A stretch of DNA of 41,223 bases from Phytomonas francai. Lineage: Eukaryota; Euglenozoa; Kinetoplastea; Trypanosomatida; Trypanosomatidae. Location: contig MJCC01000011.1 of assembly GCA_001766655.1 (NCBI GenBank), positions 1 to 41,223 of the forward strand, written 5' to 3'. Position 1 is the first letter of the stretch. Every line of letters begins with the position of its first letter. Shown here piece after piece: positions 1 through 8,753 of this stretch. The translations under genes were made by a program, and so were the position numbers. A model generated the notes under the pieces. That model saw only the letters and a list, made by a program, of their open reading frames with translations, was not told the DNA's origin and ran no database searches.

Positions 1-164
1 CGTTTCGCCAAGTTATCCATTGTTGCGGAAACCGCAAAATTATTGCGGCAGATTACGTCTGATGTAATGAGCCATGCGCAGATTCCTGCAATGCAGTGAT
101 TCTGAGGCATGCATGGCTAAGTCCTTGAAACAAGCATATGACTACTGGCAGAATCGACCAGATC
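1..164 (-). rRNA. 18S (SSU) rRNA, 5' end, partial
   Basis: The reverse complement of this segment begins GATCTGGTCGATTCTGCCAG and runs on through the conserved SSU 5' sequence (CATATGCTTGTTTCAAGGAC, then CATGCATGCCTCAGAATC, then TGGCTCATTACATCAG, then GGATAACTTGGCGAAACG at the window edge). This is the kinetoplastid form of the SSU 5' end. Transcription runs leftward, out of the window, so only the first 164 nt are present. The gene start is placed at 164 by alignment from memory to the usual kinetoplastid start. One base differs from the usual GGTTGATTC (here GGTCGATTC). It is the only non-protein gene I can identify with confidence, and the best taxonomic marker in the window. Confidence 0.95.
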
Positions 165-1495
165 TCAATTGGGTCGCCGCTGCCACCGCGGGCGCGCTCT
201 CCCAGTGTGCGCACCATAGGCACACACACACATGGGAGGCGCCCACGCGGGGCCCGACGGAATTGATGATCGTGATGGAATTCGTGGTTCGGCGTGACAC
301 ATGCGCGCATGCATATCTATATATATATATATATATTATAGGCATGCGAGAGTGCACCCTTTCTTCCCGTGGTGCACACACGCGCCCTGCGGAATACGCA
401 AAGGCGGCATGGCACGCACAGCAACACACACGACACACACACTCTGTTTTTGCGGGCCGGGTGGGGGGGTGAAGAGAAAGAGAGAGAGTTTGTTGTCGTG
501 AGGTGCGCGGCGGGACGGCGGAGAAGAGAGAGAGGCACGCGCACACGCGGTGTGTGCACGCACCCCCCCAAGGCCTCTCCTCGCACCGCCTGCCGCACAC
601 CCACAGCCCGACGCCCTCTCCTTCCTTCCTTCCTCCCCCCCCCTTCCTCGCACTCAATCGGTGTGGTGGTTGACCTCTTGTCTGGCTGAAATTCCCCAAA
701 ATGCGGCAACAATCAAGTACCGATTTCCGTTCAACCAAGTTTCGGCTGCAAACAAAGCGGCAGCGCACACGGAGTTCGGCACGCACGACGCAATTCCACG
801 TACCCCTTCGACAGGCGCAGCCACGCAGGGCGGGGGTGCCTTAGCGCTCCGGCACGGCTCGAGGAAGCCAAGGCTCCCGCGATTGGGTTCGGAGCTTCCC
901 GCGCACTCACTCAAGCCGCGCGCCCGCACACGCGCAAGGCGCGAGGTGGGACACGACGGCAACAGTGGCACGGGAACGCACGCACACACCGCCCCTCTTG
1001 GGCGTCTGAAGCTCGGAAAGTGAGCAATGGCAACGTGGGGTCGTGGTGGCGCCGCAGGCTTGCTGCGGCGCACACTCCAGTGTATCAGTGGGGTGGTTCG
1101 TCTTACTCGCTGCGCTTGCGCTTTTGCCTTCGTACAGTTTGGGTCGCACAGACTCGGCATCCACGCAGCGTTTCGACTGTCCTTCTGAAGAAGTGTAATA
1201 AACCATACAGGGCAACCCGACGCAACCGGGGAGGAGCGGAGGTTGGGCAGGCAGCTATAGCCGCCCCCTCCCCCAACACCCCCCCGATCACGCGTCAGCC
1301 TGTATGACATATATACCGGGTTTGGGTGTGATTCTCACGCATACACGTAATTATACTATGACAGGAAAGGCTCCCCCCACCACTCCCACCACTCCCACCA
1401 CCACCACCCTTTCCACCAACACCCCCACCACCCCTCTCAGGACACCCGCCACACCACACACCACTCCACACACGCGCTCGAATACTTTCCATTTA
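165..1495 (-). other. Presumed rRNA 5' external transcribed spacer and promoter side, GC-rich and low complexity
   Basis: This stretch lies directly upstream of the 18S gene on the - strand. It is GC-rich and full of simple sequence: CA runs (about 221-231 and 424-445), a TA run (about 314-338), C runs near 566 and 636, and a CCACC-rich stretch at 1374-1438 that reads G-rich on the - strand. Many overlapping frames stay open here on both strands, but they are explained by GC content and simple repeats and none resembles a protein. In trypanosomes the rRNA start site lies roughly 1 kb upstream of the 18S, so this block could hold the whole 5' ETS plus the Pol I promoter. The exact promoter position is inference. 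Confidence 0.6.
1374..1438. repeat. CCACC/GGTGG-rich low-complexity tract
   Basis: Short direct repeats of the CACTCCCAC and CCACCACC type fill this interval. On the - strand, which is the rRNA coding strand, it is a run of short G groups and so could form a G-quadruplex. It sits about 60 bases before the abrupt change from GC-rich to AT-rich DNA near 1495. Confidence 0.7.
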
Positions 1496-2583
1496 AAATA
1501 AGCACAACAGTTTGAAAAAATGTGCATAATATTTTAAAACGTATAAAATAAATCAAATTAATTCTTTAAAACAAAAAAAATCCCATCCCATAGCACCACG
1601 CCTTGCAAGATCCGAAGCCACGCCGCCGCGAATAGTTTCATATAATGGATGTCACATAGCCTACCGTTGGATTCACCTCTTGGTTTGAGATTTCAGGATA
1701 ATTTTGTTGAATTTAAATGTCGAATTAGGTTTGGTTTTTTGGATTCATATACTTTATTCCCATATGGTTTAAAGTAAGGTGGGGAAAGGAAGATCTGGCT
1801 CCGTATTCTATGAGTACCTAGTTCGATGCAAGCATCCAATCCCCTCCGATTCTCTCGACAACTACGATATCTCTTATTCAATGCATCATTCTTAAATAAG
1901 TAAATTTTTGTGCACGTGTAATGTTCAACAACCCCATTCCTTTACGTCGAAATGGGTTTCGATTTGTAATACTCCATATCTTTTATTCGAGTACGAATCA
2001 CTCCCCACCCCCTTTTTTTTAATTTATTACACACACTGGTATTTTAAATGTCTGACAAAGAAGAAAGGGATCTACACAAAAAATAGGTCTTTCACGCCAT
2101 AGACACCGTACAACGCCACAAAGAACTCCGAAATACTCCGTAACACCTGGAGACTCCGCTTTTCAAGAATTGATGGCGAGTAAGGTTGCGTTATCCTTAT
2201 CGAGATGCCCCCCAACCCAGATGTTCCAGCATAAAGCAAATACTTCGCCCAGCGGTCTTTGGACAGCCACCATGCCAAATAGCGAAAAAAAATCCCTAAA
2301 TTTAAACGCCGGATATATGTATCAAATTGTCACCTTATTTTTTAGTACAGGGAGGACGTACTTTTTATACCTGTTTTTCAATTTTACTTCCGAACCAACG
2401 TCATACGTGTGTGGGAGGCTTTTCCCGAGGAGCCCATGCGTCTGATATCATCAATTCCAAATAAAAATGTCGGGTTTTCTTTAGTTAATTATGTTTCTTA
2501 TAACTATATCGTATGTAGTTCAAATGAACTAATTCACATTTAACATTGCCTTCTGGATGTTTTACCACGCGAAAAAAAACGCT

Positions 2584-2597
2584 GGGGGGGGGGGGGG
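2584..2597. repeat. Poly-G tract (14 G)
   Basis: An uninterrupted run of 14 guanines on the + strand, inside AT-rich DNA of the strand-switch region. G tracts are a known mark of kinetoplastid Pol II start regions; that role is inference here. Confidence 0.8.
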
Positions 2598-2861
2598 TAT
2601 CCCCTTGGCAGATTTAAATTGACAATGGGTCTTTAAAAAACATGAATTTTATATGTTTATACATGGTCTCCACCCCAAGGGGGGGATATATCAAATTACA
2701 ACCAACAAGAATTATATTCATATATGGCGGATGGCTGACCGTACAAAAAAGACATTGTGTGGTGTTTATTTTTGGTTTTGGCTTAGGGAAGAGGGGCGGA
2801 GTGTTTCCATATACGCGCAAGAATAAAACCATTGATTCTTGGATAAATGGGTTTATGGGGG

Positions 2862-3398
2862 GGGATCCGAGGTTATTTCCAAATCCAAAACCACATGCCT
2901 ATTTCCAAAAAATGGTTCCGCAAGGCGAGCGTGTTGAAACGCCGTCTGCGCTACGTGGGGCGCGTTTTGTTTCCCAATTTAGAAGAAAACAATAGGAAAT
3001 ATTTGAAAGCCAGAGACGCATTTTAGGCGAGTGGCTATCCCAAAAAGAGGGTATGGGTGGTCAGTTGTTGGCATATCCGTTCCTTAAAATTCCCTTCATT
3101 TCCCGGTCTCCACGCCCTTTCCCCTTCTAAAGGTATTGGTGTGCCACGCCATAAAAAACGGTATGGGTCGTACAGGGAATTAAAAATAAGGTGCAAAAAA
3201 TTGTTCAAGGATCTAGCCGTTTTTTTTTTTAGCGCGGCGGGGCCTGGTGTCATTATGGGCCAGCGCTTCGTCCCTTTTTGCGGCGCCTTAAATAATAATA
3301 ATAATTTTGGTAATACTGAATGGGGCTTCCACGATGGGGAAATATTTATATTACTGTTGGTTAGTTTTACTGTAATAACCTATAATGCGCCCCGCTAA
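2862..3398 (+). pseudogene. Possible degraded coding sequence with in-frame stop
   Basis: One + strand frame stays open from 2862 to 3398 except for a single TAG at 3024. The part before the stop encodes a protein-like basic segment (KKWFRKASVLKRRLRYVG, then NLEENNRKYLKARDAF), and the part after it encodes RHKKRYGSYRELKIRCKKLF. The local GC content is higher than in the flanks. I recognise no family and there is no good ATG with a splice signal. Chance openness in a patchy region is a real alternative, so this is only a candidate relic. Confidence 0.2.
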
Positions 3399-3977
3399 TC
3401 GGCTGGATCCGCGTTAACGGGGCCCTCTTTACCCAAGTCCCCCCCCACCCCCACCGAAGGGGGCTGTCGACCACCGGGCTTCCGATTCCTTTTCGAGTGG
3501 GCGTTTTACGCCTTTTGGTGGTTGAACAGGCTAATAAAGCAAATGTCGTGAGATTCGAAGCGGGTATAATTTTACGATTAAAATGGGATGCCATTTTTTT
3601 AAATCACCTAGTTAGGGTGCCGGGGAGTTTGCAAGTTTTTTTCGTCACATCGGTTTTCTTTCTTTCTTTGAAATTAAGTGAGGTTCTATCTGGACTCAGT
3701 CTCAGCATGTGGAATCCGTGTATGCGTCAAAAAAGAATTAGTTTCCATTTCCAGGCATTATTCTCTGGTAAATTTAACGGAATTTCTTCATGGTGTCGTA
3801 TATGTGTATGATAGAAGCGTATGCATTTTTTTCTTAAACGTGATAGCGGTTAGTATTTTTTTCCGAAGTTTTAAGATTATTTTTAAAGCATTATTTAGAT
3901 ATTTTTATCAAAGCTTATTATTATTACTATTATTTAATACGTTTATTGTTTAAACGGAATTAGAGGAATATACGAAA

Positions 3978-3999
3978 CTAATTTTTCTTCCATTCAAAG
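3978..3999 (+). promoter_or_regulatory. Trans-splice acceptor upstream of the Aat-like gene
   Basis: A pyrimidine-rich stretch (ATTTTTCTTCCATTC) is followed by AAAG with its AG at 3998-3999, giving an 18-nt 5' leader before the ATG at 4018. It is the first clear acceptor of the rightward array. Confidence 0.55.
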
Positions 4000-4017
4000 G
4001 CTCATTAAACACTTAAA

Positions 4018-5079
4018 ATGGGTTTTAAATTTATTGTGCATCATTTTAATTCTCATAATGATGCAAGGAATATTATACAAAAAGAGCTTGAAGAGGTAGA
4101 AGGCGGCAATGATCCGAGAACTCAAATATTATTGAGAAGAGAGGGCATTAAATATTTTTCAGTTTCGTTTCCACCAGTAAATTGTATTGATGATCTTGAC
4201 ACGCTTCCCCAAAGACTGACTAATGGGAAAGAATTTGCATTTTCACAACTGTTTGATCCAAAATTAGTTGATGCTTGCATCGTTAGAGGTATTTTCCCAC
4301 TGGCAATAAACATAGTCGACGATAGCTTTCTCTTTTCACCCATGTTGGACCAAGTACGCTTGGTCTGCGCAACGGCGAAGGCTTTTCTAATAAGAAATGG
4401 AATTAAATATTTTCCACTATGTGATGACAATAAAGGTGTGTTCCAGGTAGAGAAACTAAATATTTCTAAAAAGTTCCTTAAGCCAACGAACGATGTTTCG
4501 CGTAGCCCCTGTTTTGACATTTTTGTGAATAGAAAAGAGGATCTAGTGGATGTGTTTAGCCTAATACGTCAGCAACATGGAGAGAATTGGCTCTGCAAAG
4601 CGTTGCGTAAATGCTTTTTCTACATCCTGTTTCATGAAGAAAATTTTGAGTCTAAAATAGTAGTAATTGCCGTGCGGCGACACAAGTACCAAAATGATTC
4701 GAGACCGTCGCCGGTCTCTAGCTCCAATGAGGTGAAAGAAGGTGATTTAGTCGCGGCAGAAATCGGCTACATTATTGGTGACATTTATACTTCAGCAACG
4801 GGTGCCTATTGTGTTAGCGGTGCAGGTAAGCTACAGCTTGCAGTTACTGGTTGTATTTTACACGATCTTGGCTGCAAGGTGTGGGATCTTGGGATGCTGT
4901 TAGATTACAAAATTTCTTTGTTAGGGTGTGTGGAAATTAAAAGAGAGGAGTGGATTCAAATGATGAAGCATCGCAGACAATACAGCATATTTGATGGCAA
5001 AAAAACTAACGAATTTCTTTTAGAGCTTCAAAAAGGGAAAAATGTGGGAGATATTCTGAGGGATAGCGCCAAACATTAA
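4018..5079 (+). CDS. Leucyl/phenylalanyl-tRNA-protein transferase (Aat) homologue
   Basis: This 353-residue protein resembles bacterial Aat, which moves Leu or Phe from aminoacyl-tRNA to the N-terminus of proteins and so creates N-degrons. Two family signatures are visible. Residues 87-96 (CIVRGIFPLA) match the Aat pattern AYRxGxFPM near the N-terminus. Residues about 249-315 match the GNAT-like core: GYIIGDIY, then GAGKLQLAV (268-276; bacterial NASKxAL), then CKVWDLGMLLDYKISLLGC (bacterial IDCQxxxxHxxSLGA), then EIKREEW (bacterial EIPRxxF). The protein is longer than the roughly 230-residue bacterial form, with extra sequence before and between the motifs. Bacterial D/Q positions are partly changed (IDCQ reads WDLG), so transferase activity is not assured. 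Codon use is more AT-rich than in most genes downstream. It is the first gene of the + strand array and its stop is TAA. Family assignment is fairly secure; function is inference. Confidence 0.75.
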   Translation: MGFKFIVHHFNSHNDARNIIQKELEEVEGGNDPRTQILLRREGIKYFSVSFPPVNCIDDLDTLPQRLTNGKEFAFSQLFDPKLVDACIVRGIFPLAINIVDDSFLFSPMLDQVRLVCATAKAFLIRNGIKYFPLCDDNKGVFQVEKLNISKKFLKPTNDVSRSPCFDIFVNRKEDLVDVFSLIRQQHGENWLCKALRKCFFYILFHEENFESKIVVIAVRRHKYQNDSRPSPVSSSNEVKEGDLVAAEIGYIIGDIYTSATGAYCVSGAGKLQLAVTGCILHDLGCKVWDLGMLLDYKISLLGCVEIKREEWIQMMKHRRQYSIFDGKKTNEFLLELQKGKNVGDILRDSAKH

Positions 5080-5375
5080 GAGGGAAAAACATAGTGAACC
5101 AATAGCTAATATAATAGCAAATCAAAAAATTCAAGACAACTTATCCTCATTGCTTAAGTTATTTTATCTTTCTAGTCTTTCCGCATGTGAGCAATTTCGC
5201 AAAATAAGTTTTATAGCGTGTATATTTTGATGTGTCTATATATACATATATGCATCTAATAACATTTTATTACTTTTAAAAAAAACCGCTGATATTTACA
5301 AAATCCTCATTGATTAAGCTTTACTCTTTGTGTGCTATTTTTTTCCCTTCACTACTTTTAAATAAGTTAGGTAAA
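5080..5375 (+). other. Intergenic region, Aat-like gene to eL36
   Basis: AT-rich DNA of 296 bases with a short TATA-type run near 5236-5252. The T/C-rich stretch at about 5321-5358 (TTTACTCTTTG to TTTTTTCCCTTCACTACTTTT) with AG at 5365-5366 and 5369-5370 is the likely trans-splice signal of eL36. Nothing else is seen. Confidence 0.5.
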
Positions 5376-5693
5376 ATGTCAGCCCCTCCAGCTCGCACCG
5401 GGATCATTGCAGGCTTCAACAAGGGTCACGTGACAACTCCACGGGCCCGTCAGCCTTCTTCAAATGATCGTTACGCTCTGCCCCACAAAAAGCTTCGAGC
5501 GGTGAAAGCTATTGTTGCCGATCTTGTTGGCTATTCTCCATTAGAAAGGCGTGTGCAGGAGCTCCTTCGTGTTGGTAAGGAGAAGCGTGCGCTAAAGTTG
5601 TGTAAAAAGCGTCTTGGAAATTTTACTTCCGCAAAAAAGAAGCGATCCAAGATGGAGGAAGCACTGCGGAATATTTCAAAGAGGGCTCACTGA
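5376..5693 (+). CDS. RPL36: 60S ribosomal protein eL36
   Basis: A basic protein of 105 residues, the usual eL36 size. It contains typical eL36 sequence: an N-terminal GIIAGFNKGHVTT, then the strongly conserved VGYSPLERRVQELL (about residues 50-64), and a Lys/Arg-rich tail (KRLGNFTSAKKKRSKMEE). eL36 is a structural protein of the large cytosolic subunit. The frame is open further upstream to an ATG at 5310, but that reading would begin inside the pyrimidine tract. The ATG at 5376, 5 to 9 nt after AG dinucleotides at 5365-5370, gives the normal N-terminus (MSAPPARTGI), so it is chosen. High expression would be expected. Confidence 0.96.
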   Translation: MSAPPARTGIIAGFNKGHVTTPRARQPSSNDRYALPHKKLRAVKAIVADLVGYSPLERRVQELLRVGKEKRALKLCKKRLGNFTSAKKKRSKMEEALRNISKRAH

Positions 5694-5873
5694 TTTTTTT
5701 TTACTCACAGTTTTCATTTTTACTGGAATAAAAAAATATACCCGACCTCGGATGTTTTTTTCGTGTTATTAATAATATTAAATTTTATGAATGTGTAAAC
5801 TCACTATATTGATATTTTATTTTAATTAATATTTTTTAAATGAAAAGAGTAGATAAATCTAAATTACAAACAC

Positions 5874-5898
5874 ATATATATATATATATATATATATA
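5874..5898. repeat. (TA)n microsatellite upstream of the Mic10 gene
   Basis: Twenty-five bases of alternating A and T end 22 bases before the Mic10 start codon. They occupy the place where a pyrimidine tract would normally be. Confidence 0.9.
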
Positions 5899-5920
5899 GA
5901 ACATATATGACATAGTAGCA

Positions 5921-6226
5921 ATGCCCCAAGAGAATAGGAAGTCATTAATACAACGTGACTCATTGTCAGAAGTGGAAAAATGGCGAATTATAACGGATAA
6001 CACGCTAAAATTTTCAAGCCTTGGTTTATTATGTGGTGGCGCATTTTCTTTAGTGACATTTCGTTCACTTGCCCCAAGAGCCGCTACTACAGCATTTGGC
6101 GCGGGATTTGGTTTTGGGAAATCGTATGTCGATACCAAATTTATACTGGGTCACGATGTTCGTGCGGAAACGGTATGGGCCGCTCAAGTAATACCTTTGA
6201 AAAGTAGCAGGTCATCAATTGAATGA
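5921..6226 (+). CDS. MIC10: MICOS complex subunit Mic10
   Basis: A 101-residue protein with the Mic10 pattern. A short N-terminal part contains EKWRIITDNTLKF (compare the conserved KWD..L start of other Mic10 proteins). Two short glycine-containing membrane segments follow, about residues 31-48 and 53-69, joined by a short loop with FRSLAPRAA. The second segment has a full GxGxGxG motif (GAGFGFG, followed by KSYVD). The first has a weaker version (GLLCGG). Mic10 oligomers bend the inner mitochondrial membrane at crista junctions. The tail of about 30 residues after the second segment is longer than in short Mic10 forms. From memory, trypanosomes carry two Mic10 paralogues; which one this is cannot be decided here. 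The start is the first ATG after AG at 5914-5918; the stop is TGA. Confidence 0.85.
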   Translation: MPQENRKSLIQRDSLSEVEKWRIITDNTLKFSSLGLLCGGAFSLVTFRSLAPRAATTAFGAGFGFGKSYVDTKFILGHDVRAETVWAAQVIPLKSSRSSIE

Positions 6227-6578
6227 AGACTTTTTTCCATTCTCAATATTTTAAGAATGTATGGAATTCATGAAGATTGAAAAGGTTTACATATATGTTG
6301 CTATAATTTTTTTTCCTCTCCCTATTGCGTCGAAGGTAAGGTTTGTTGTTAGTCAAAATAACAGATCTTGTATTTTATTTTTTTAATATCGAACTTCAAC
6401 ATGGCATGTTCATCAGATGAATATGGAAATACCTAAATATAAACATTATTGATATCAATATATGAAAATTGAAAATTATTTAATATCAAGATGAAAAAAA
6501 TGTACTGTAAATGAGTTGTCTATTACCATTTTCCTTTGAATTTTTTCTTATCTCAAGATCGCTGTGCTCACTAGCTTA
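6227..6578 (+). other. Intergenic region, Mic10 to the Utp12-like gene
   Basis: AT-rich spacer with T runs (near 6308 and 6376) and, at its right end, TTTTCCTTTGAATTTTTTC followed by an AG at 6556-6557 that suits trans-splicing 22 nt before the ATG at 6579. No gene is seen. Confidence 0.5.
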
Positions 6579-8753
6579 ATGTCTCACAAAATATCAGTTT
6601 CTGAAAATGGGAGTCTTTGCTGCGGATCGTCTTTTCTTGGTTGCATTTCTGGTTCTATACAGTGCACATTCTCTTACGTTCGTCCGAACGCTAACGGGGA
6701 CTCATTTGATTTAGTAAAGCCTGAATGTACAACCTTCAGTCGTTTTGCGTCTAATCGTTCTGCACGTGGGGCGAACAAAAAAGACACAGATCGAGATAAA
6801 AAAGATTATAAGGCTGGGGGGCATGCTGCTCTCTCTTATAGTAGCTCTGGCTCGTTTTTTTCGATTTTAGTTCTCCGTTGCGATACTTGGGCGGTGCAGT
6901 GGGCTGTCGCCACCCTACCAGAGTCCATGCGAATATGCAAAATAGTTCTTTTAGATGCACATCTCGTGTTTGGCCTGGCCTCAACAGATAATAACGAGCA
7001 TCGTCTATTTATAGGCTCTCGTCTGAATTGTCAATATACCAGTGAAAAGGCGAACCGTTCACTTCGTCACTTTATTGCGCAACCTCAGTTCATCAAAGTA
7101 GGGATTGAAGCTGAAAATATTATCGCAATTGCAGCTGTCAGCGCTAATTCTATTCTTGCATTATCCGAGTCGGGTTCACTTTGCCTCGTCAAGGCGGAAT
7201 TTAACTTTAATGAACGGAGGCTCAATTGGGCTATTACTGAGAAGGCCATTATTACCGATAAATTAACGTGTATTTCAAAAGAAACAGAAATGATTTTCTC
7301 GACCAATAGCGAATGCAATACACTGGTAGCGTACTCTCAGGAATCCAGAACGGTAAATATATTATCCTTCTCCACCGATTGTGAAAACCCTAATGGTACC
7401 CTCAGACTGATAAATGTCCCTCAGAACTTTCGGTTGCGGCGAGTTGAGTTTGTTGGTCCTTACCACTTTGTGATGTCGTTGGAGGCGTGCTCGTCTCATA
7501 CACCAGCTTTTCAGTTCGTTAGCTTCTTTACGTCTGCTGCGAACATACAGGAGTTCGTGCAGCATGAAGTGCTCCCGCTAAAAAAGGTCCCAGTTGCGTC
7601 TTTTTTTCGTGAAGAAACTGAAGAGCACGTTGTTGTTTGTGCAAACGTGCTGAATTGGACTCTTCTTTCAAACCAAGATCTGAACATTAACTTATTGACG
7701 CAGAATAAGTTTTCCTTTGCCAACGGCCCATATTCTTCAAAAACTGCAACCGCTGCATTTTGGAAGCCTTTTTACACTACTCAGGATACTTATCAAGATT
7801 TGCCGAACTTAGAATATGCTGCTGATGATTTAAACGGTATTTTAAGTTTAGTAGCACCCGAAGACACGAATCCCGCTACCTCGCTGCGCCTTTTTTATCC
7901 TCTCCTTTATTCAACCGAAAGTGGCAGCTGCGAGGTGTCGATTTTTTGTGTGGAGACGCTGCCCTACATTCACAATCGTCTGGTGAAGCAGTTTCACAAC
8001 GCGACGCAAGGGCTTCGACACCTTCTCTCGACTTGTCATCCGCTACAACACCCTTTTCGGCTTTCCTGGAACCCGCACCACCTCCGTCGTGCGCTTCGCT
8101 TGCTCAGCCAAGAGCAGGTGGCGGTTTTATTTCACAATCTCACGGAGGCGATGCGTGGCTGCGCATCGGGGTCTGTTCTCGCAGCCTCGCGTTATGGTGA
8201 GCTATCCACTGCTGGGTGCAGTATGGCCATGCATATTATCACGCTATCGAAGCAAATGGGTGTGGCCCTTGATGCGAAAGACATCGAAATTTTGACCGCC
8301 TTGTTCCGCTCTGCCCGTGAGACTAGCCATAACTGTCTGGCTTATCTATCGCGCATGAAACTTATTCTCGAGAGCTGTGCTCAACAGCGGCGTATAAATA
8401 GCCTCCTTTACACGGAACAAGAGAAGGTTGCAGAAATTACCGAAAAGGAAGGGGGGAGTTCGGCACCGAATGCAGAATTCTTCCCAAATTCCAATGATTT
8501 ATACTCGAACCGAGGACTCCACACGAAGTATGACATGAACTCGTGGGCGAATAATTTGCAGGTGAACATGCTGCATCACATTGAGGTAGCGAAGGTGGCT
8601 ATGCAGCACATCACGGATGCGTACGATTTCAACGCATGCAGTAAGGACAAAGTTCTAAGTGATTGGCAATTTCTAGGACGAGAACCCAATTTCGATGTGA
8701 CTTTCAATCGATTTGAATCTACCCTTATGGGCGCTGATTTTGAAGAGAAATGA
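6579..8753 (+). CDS. Possible Utp12-domain (WD-propeller) small-subunit processome protein
   Basis: A protein of 724 residues. I do not recognise it at once. The first 430 or so residues are rich in short beta-like segments (for example SILALSESGSLCLVKAEF and ILSFSTDCEN), compatible with a divergent beta-propeller, though no clean WD dipeptide repeats are visible. Residues about 490-605 form a helical block: RRALRLLSQEQVAVLFHNL, later LDAKDIEILTALFRSARETS, then CLAYLSRMKLILESC. This order resembles the Utp12 domain of Utp5/WDR43, Utp9, Utp12 and Utp15, where a final LxRLdLLL segment is typical. Such proteins belong to UtpA/UtpB, which assemble on pre-rRNA in the nucleolus. The tail has low-similarity acidic and Asn-rich stretches. 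The frame is open from 6564, but the first ATG is at 6579 just after an AG at 6556-6557. Other propeller-plus-helix scaffolds, such as nucleoporins, are possible. Confidence 0.4.
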   Translation: MSHKISVSENGSLCCGSSFLGCISGSIQCTFSYVRPNANGDSFDLVKPECTTFSRFASNRSARGANKKDTDRDKKDYKAGGHAALSYSSSGSFFSILVLRCDTWAVQWAVATLPESMRICKIVLLDAHLVFGLASTDNNEHRLFIGSRLNCQYTSEKANRSLRHFIAQPQFIKVGIEAENIIAIAAVSANSILALSESGSLCLVKAEFNFNERRLNWAITEKAIITDKLTCISKETEMIFSTNSECNTLVAYSQESRTVNILSFSTDCENPNGTLRLINVPQNFRLRRVEFVGPYHFVMSLEACSSHTPAFQFVSFFTSAANIQEFVQHEVLPLKKVPVASFFREETEEHVVVCANVLNWTLLSNQDLNINLLTQNKFSFANGPYSSKTATAAFWKPFYTTQDTYQDLPNLEYAADDLNGILSLVAPEDTNPATSLRLFYPLLYSTESGSCEVSIFCVETLPYIHNRLVKQFHNATQGLRHLLSTCHPLQHPFRLSWNPHHLRRALRLLSQEQVAVLFHNLTEAMRGCASGSVLAASRYGELSTAGCSMAMHIITLSKQMGVALDAKDIEILTALFRSARETSHNCLAYLSRMKLILESCAQQRRINSLLYTEQEKVAEITEKEGGSSAPNAEFFPNSNDLYSNRGLHTKYDMNSWANNLQVNMLHHIEVAKVAMQHITDAYDFNACSKDKVLSDWQFLGREPNFDVTFNRFESTLMGADFEEK

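Larger units (their letters stand above)
1496..4017. other. AT-rich divergent strand-switch region between rDNA and the + strand gene array
   Basis: No gene here can be supported. The left half is AT-rich. From about 2580 to 3600 the composition becomes patchier, with homopolymer G (14 Gs at 2584-2597; further G runs near 2680 and 2858), a C-rich patch near 3440 and scattered short open frames on both strands. In kinetoplastids, Pol II transcription of directional clusters starts in divergent strand-switch regions, often near G tracts, so this gap probably contains the start zone for the rightward array. A possible degraded gene at 2862-3398 is listed separately. Confidence 0.5.

Noticed and set aside
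142..786. Long - strand open frame of 214 codons next to the 18S gene
   Set aside because: It overlaps the 18S rRNA and the low-complexity spacer. Its openness follows from GC-rich simple repeats, which leave several other frames open in the same place.
654..1310. - strand open frame of 218 codons
   Set aside because: The product is a Cys/Arg/Pro/Gly-rich mixture from the rRNA spacer, with no domain-like sequence and competing frames on both strands.
2072..2278. - strand frame of 68 codons in the strand-switch region
   Set aside because: Short, without any recognisable family and without a splice signal in its own orientation.
5310..5375. N-terminal extension of eL36 from an upstream ATG
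   Set aside because: It would be translated from the polypyrimidine tract that lies before the splice acceptor, and it is not part of normal eL36.
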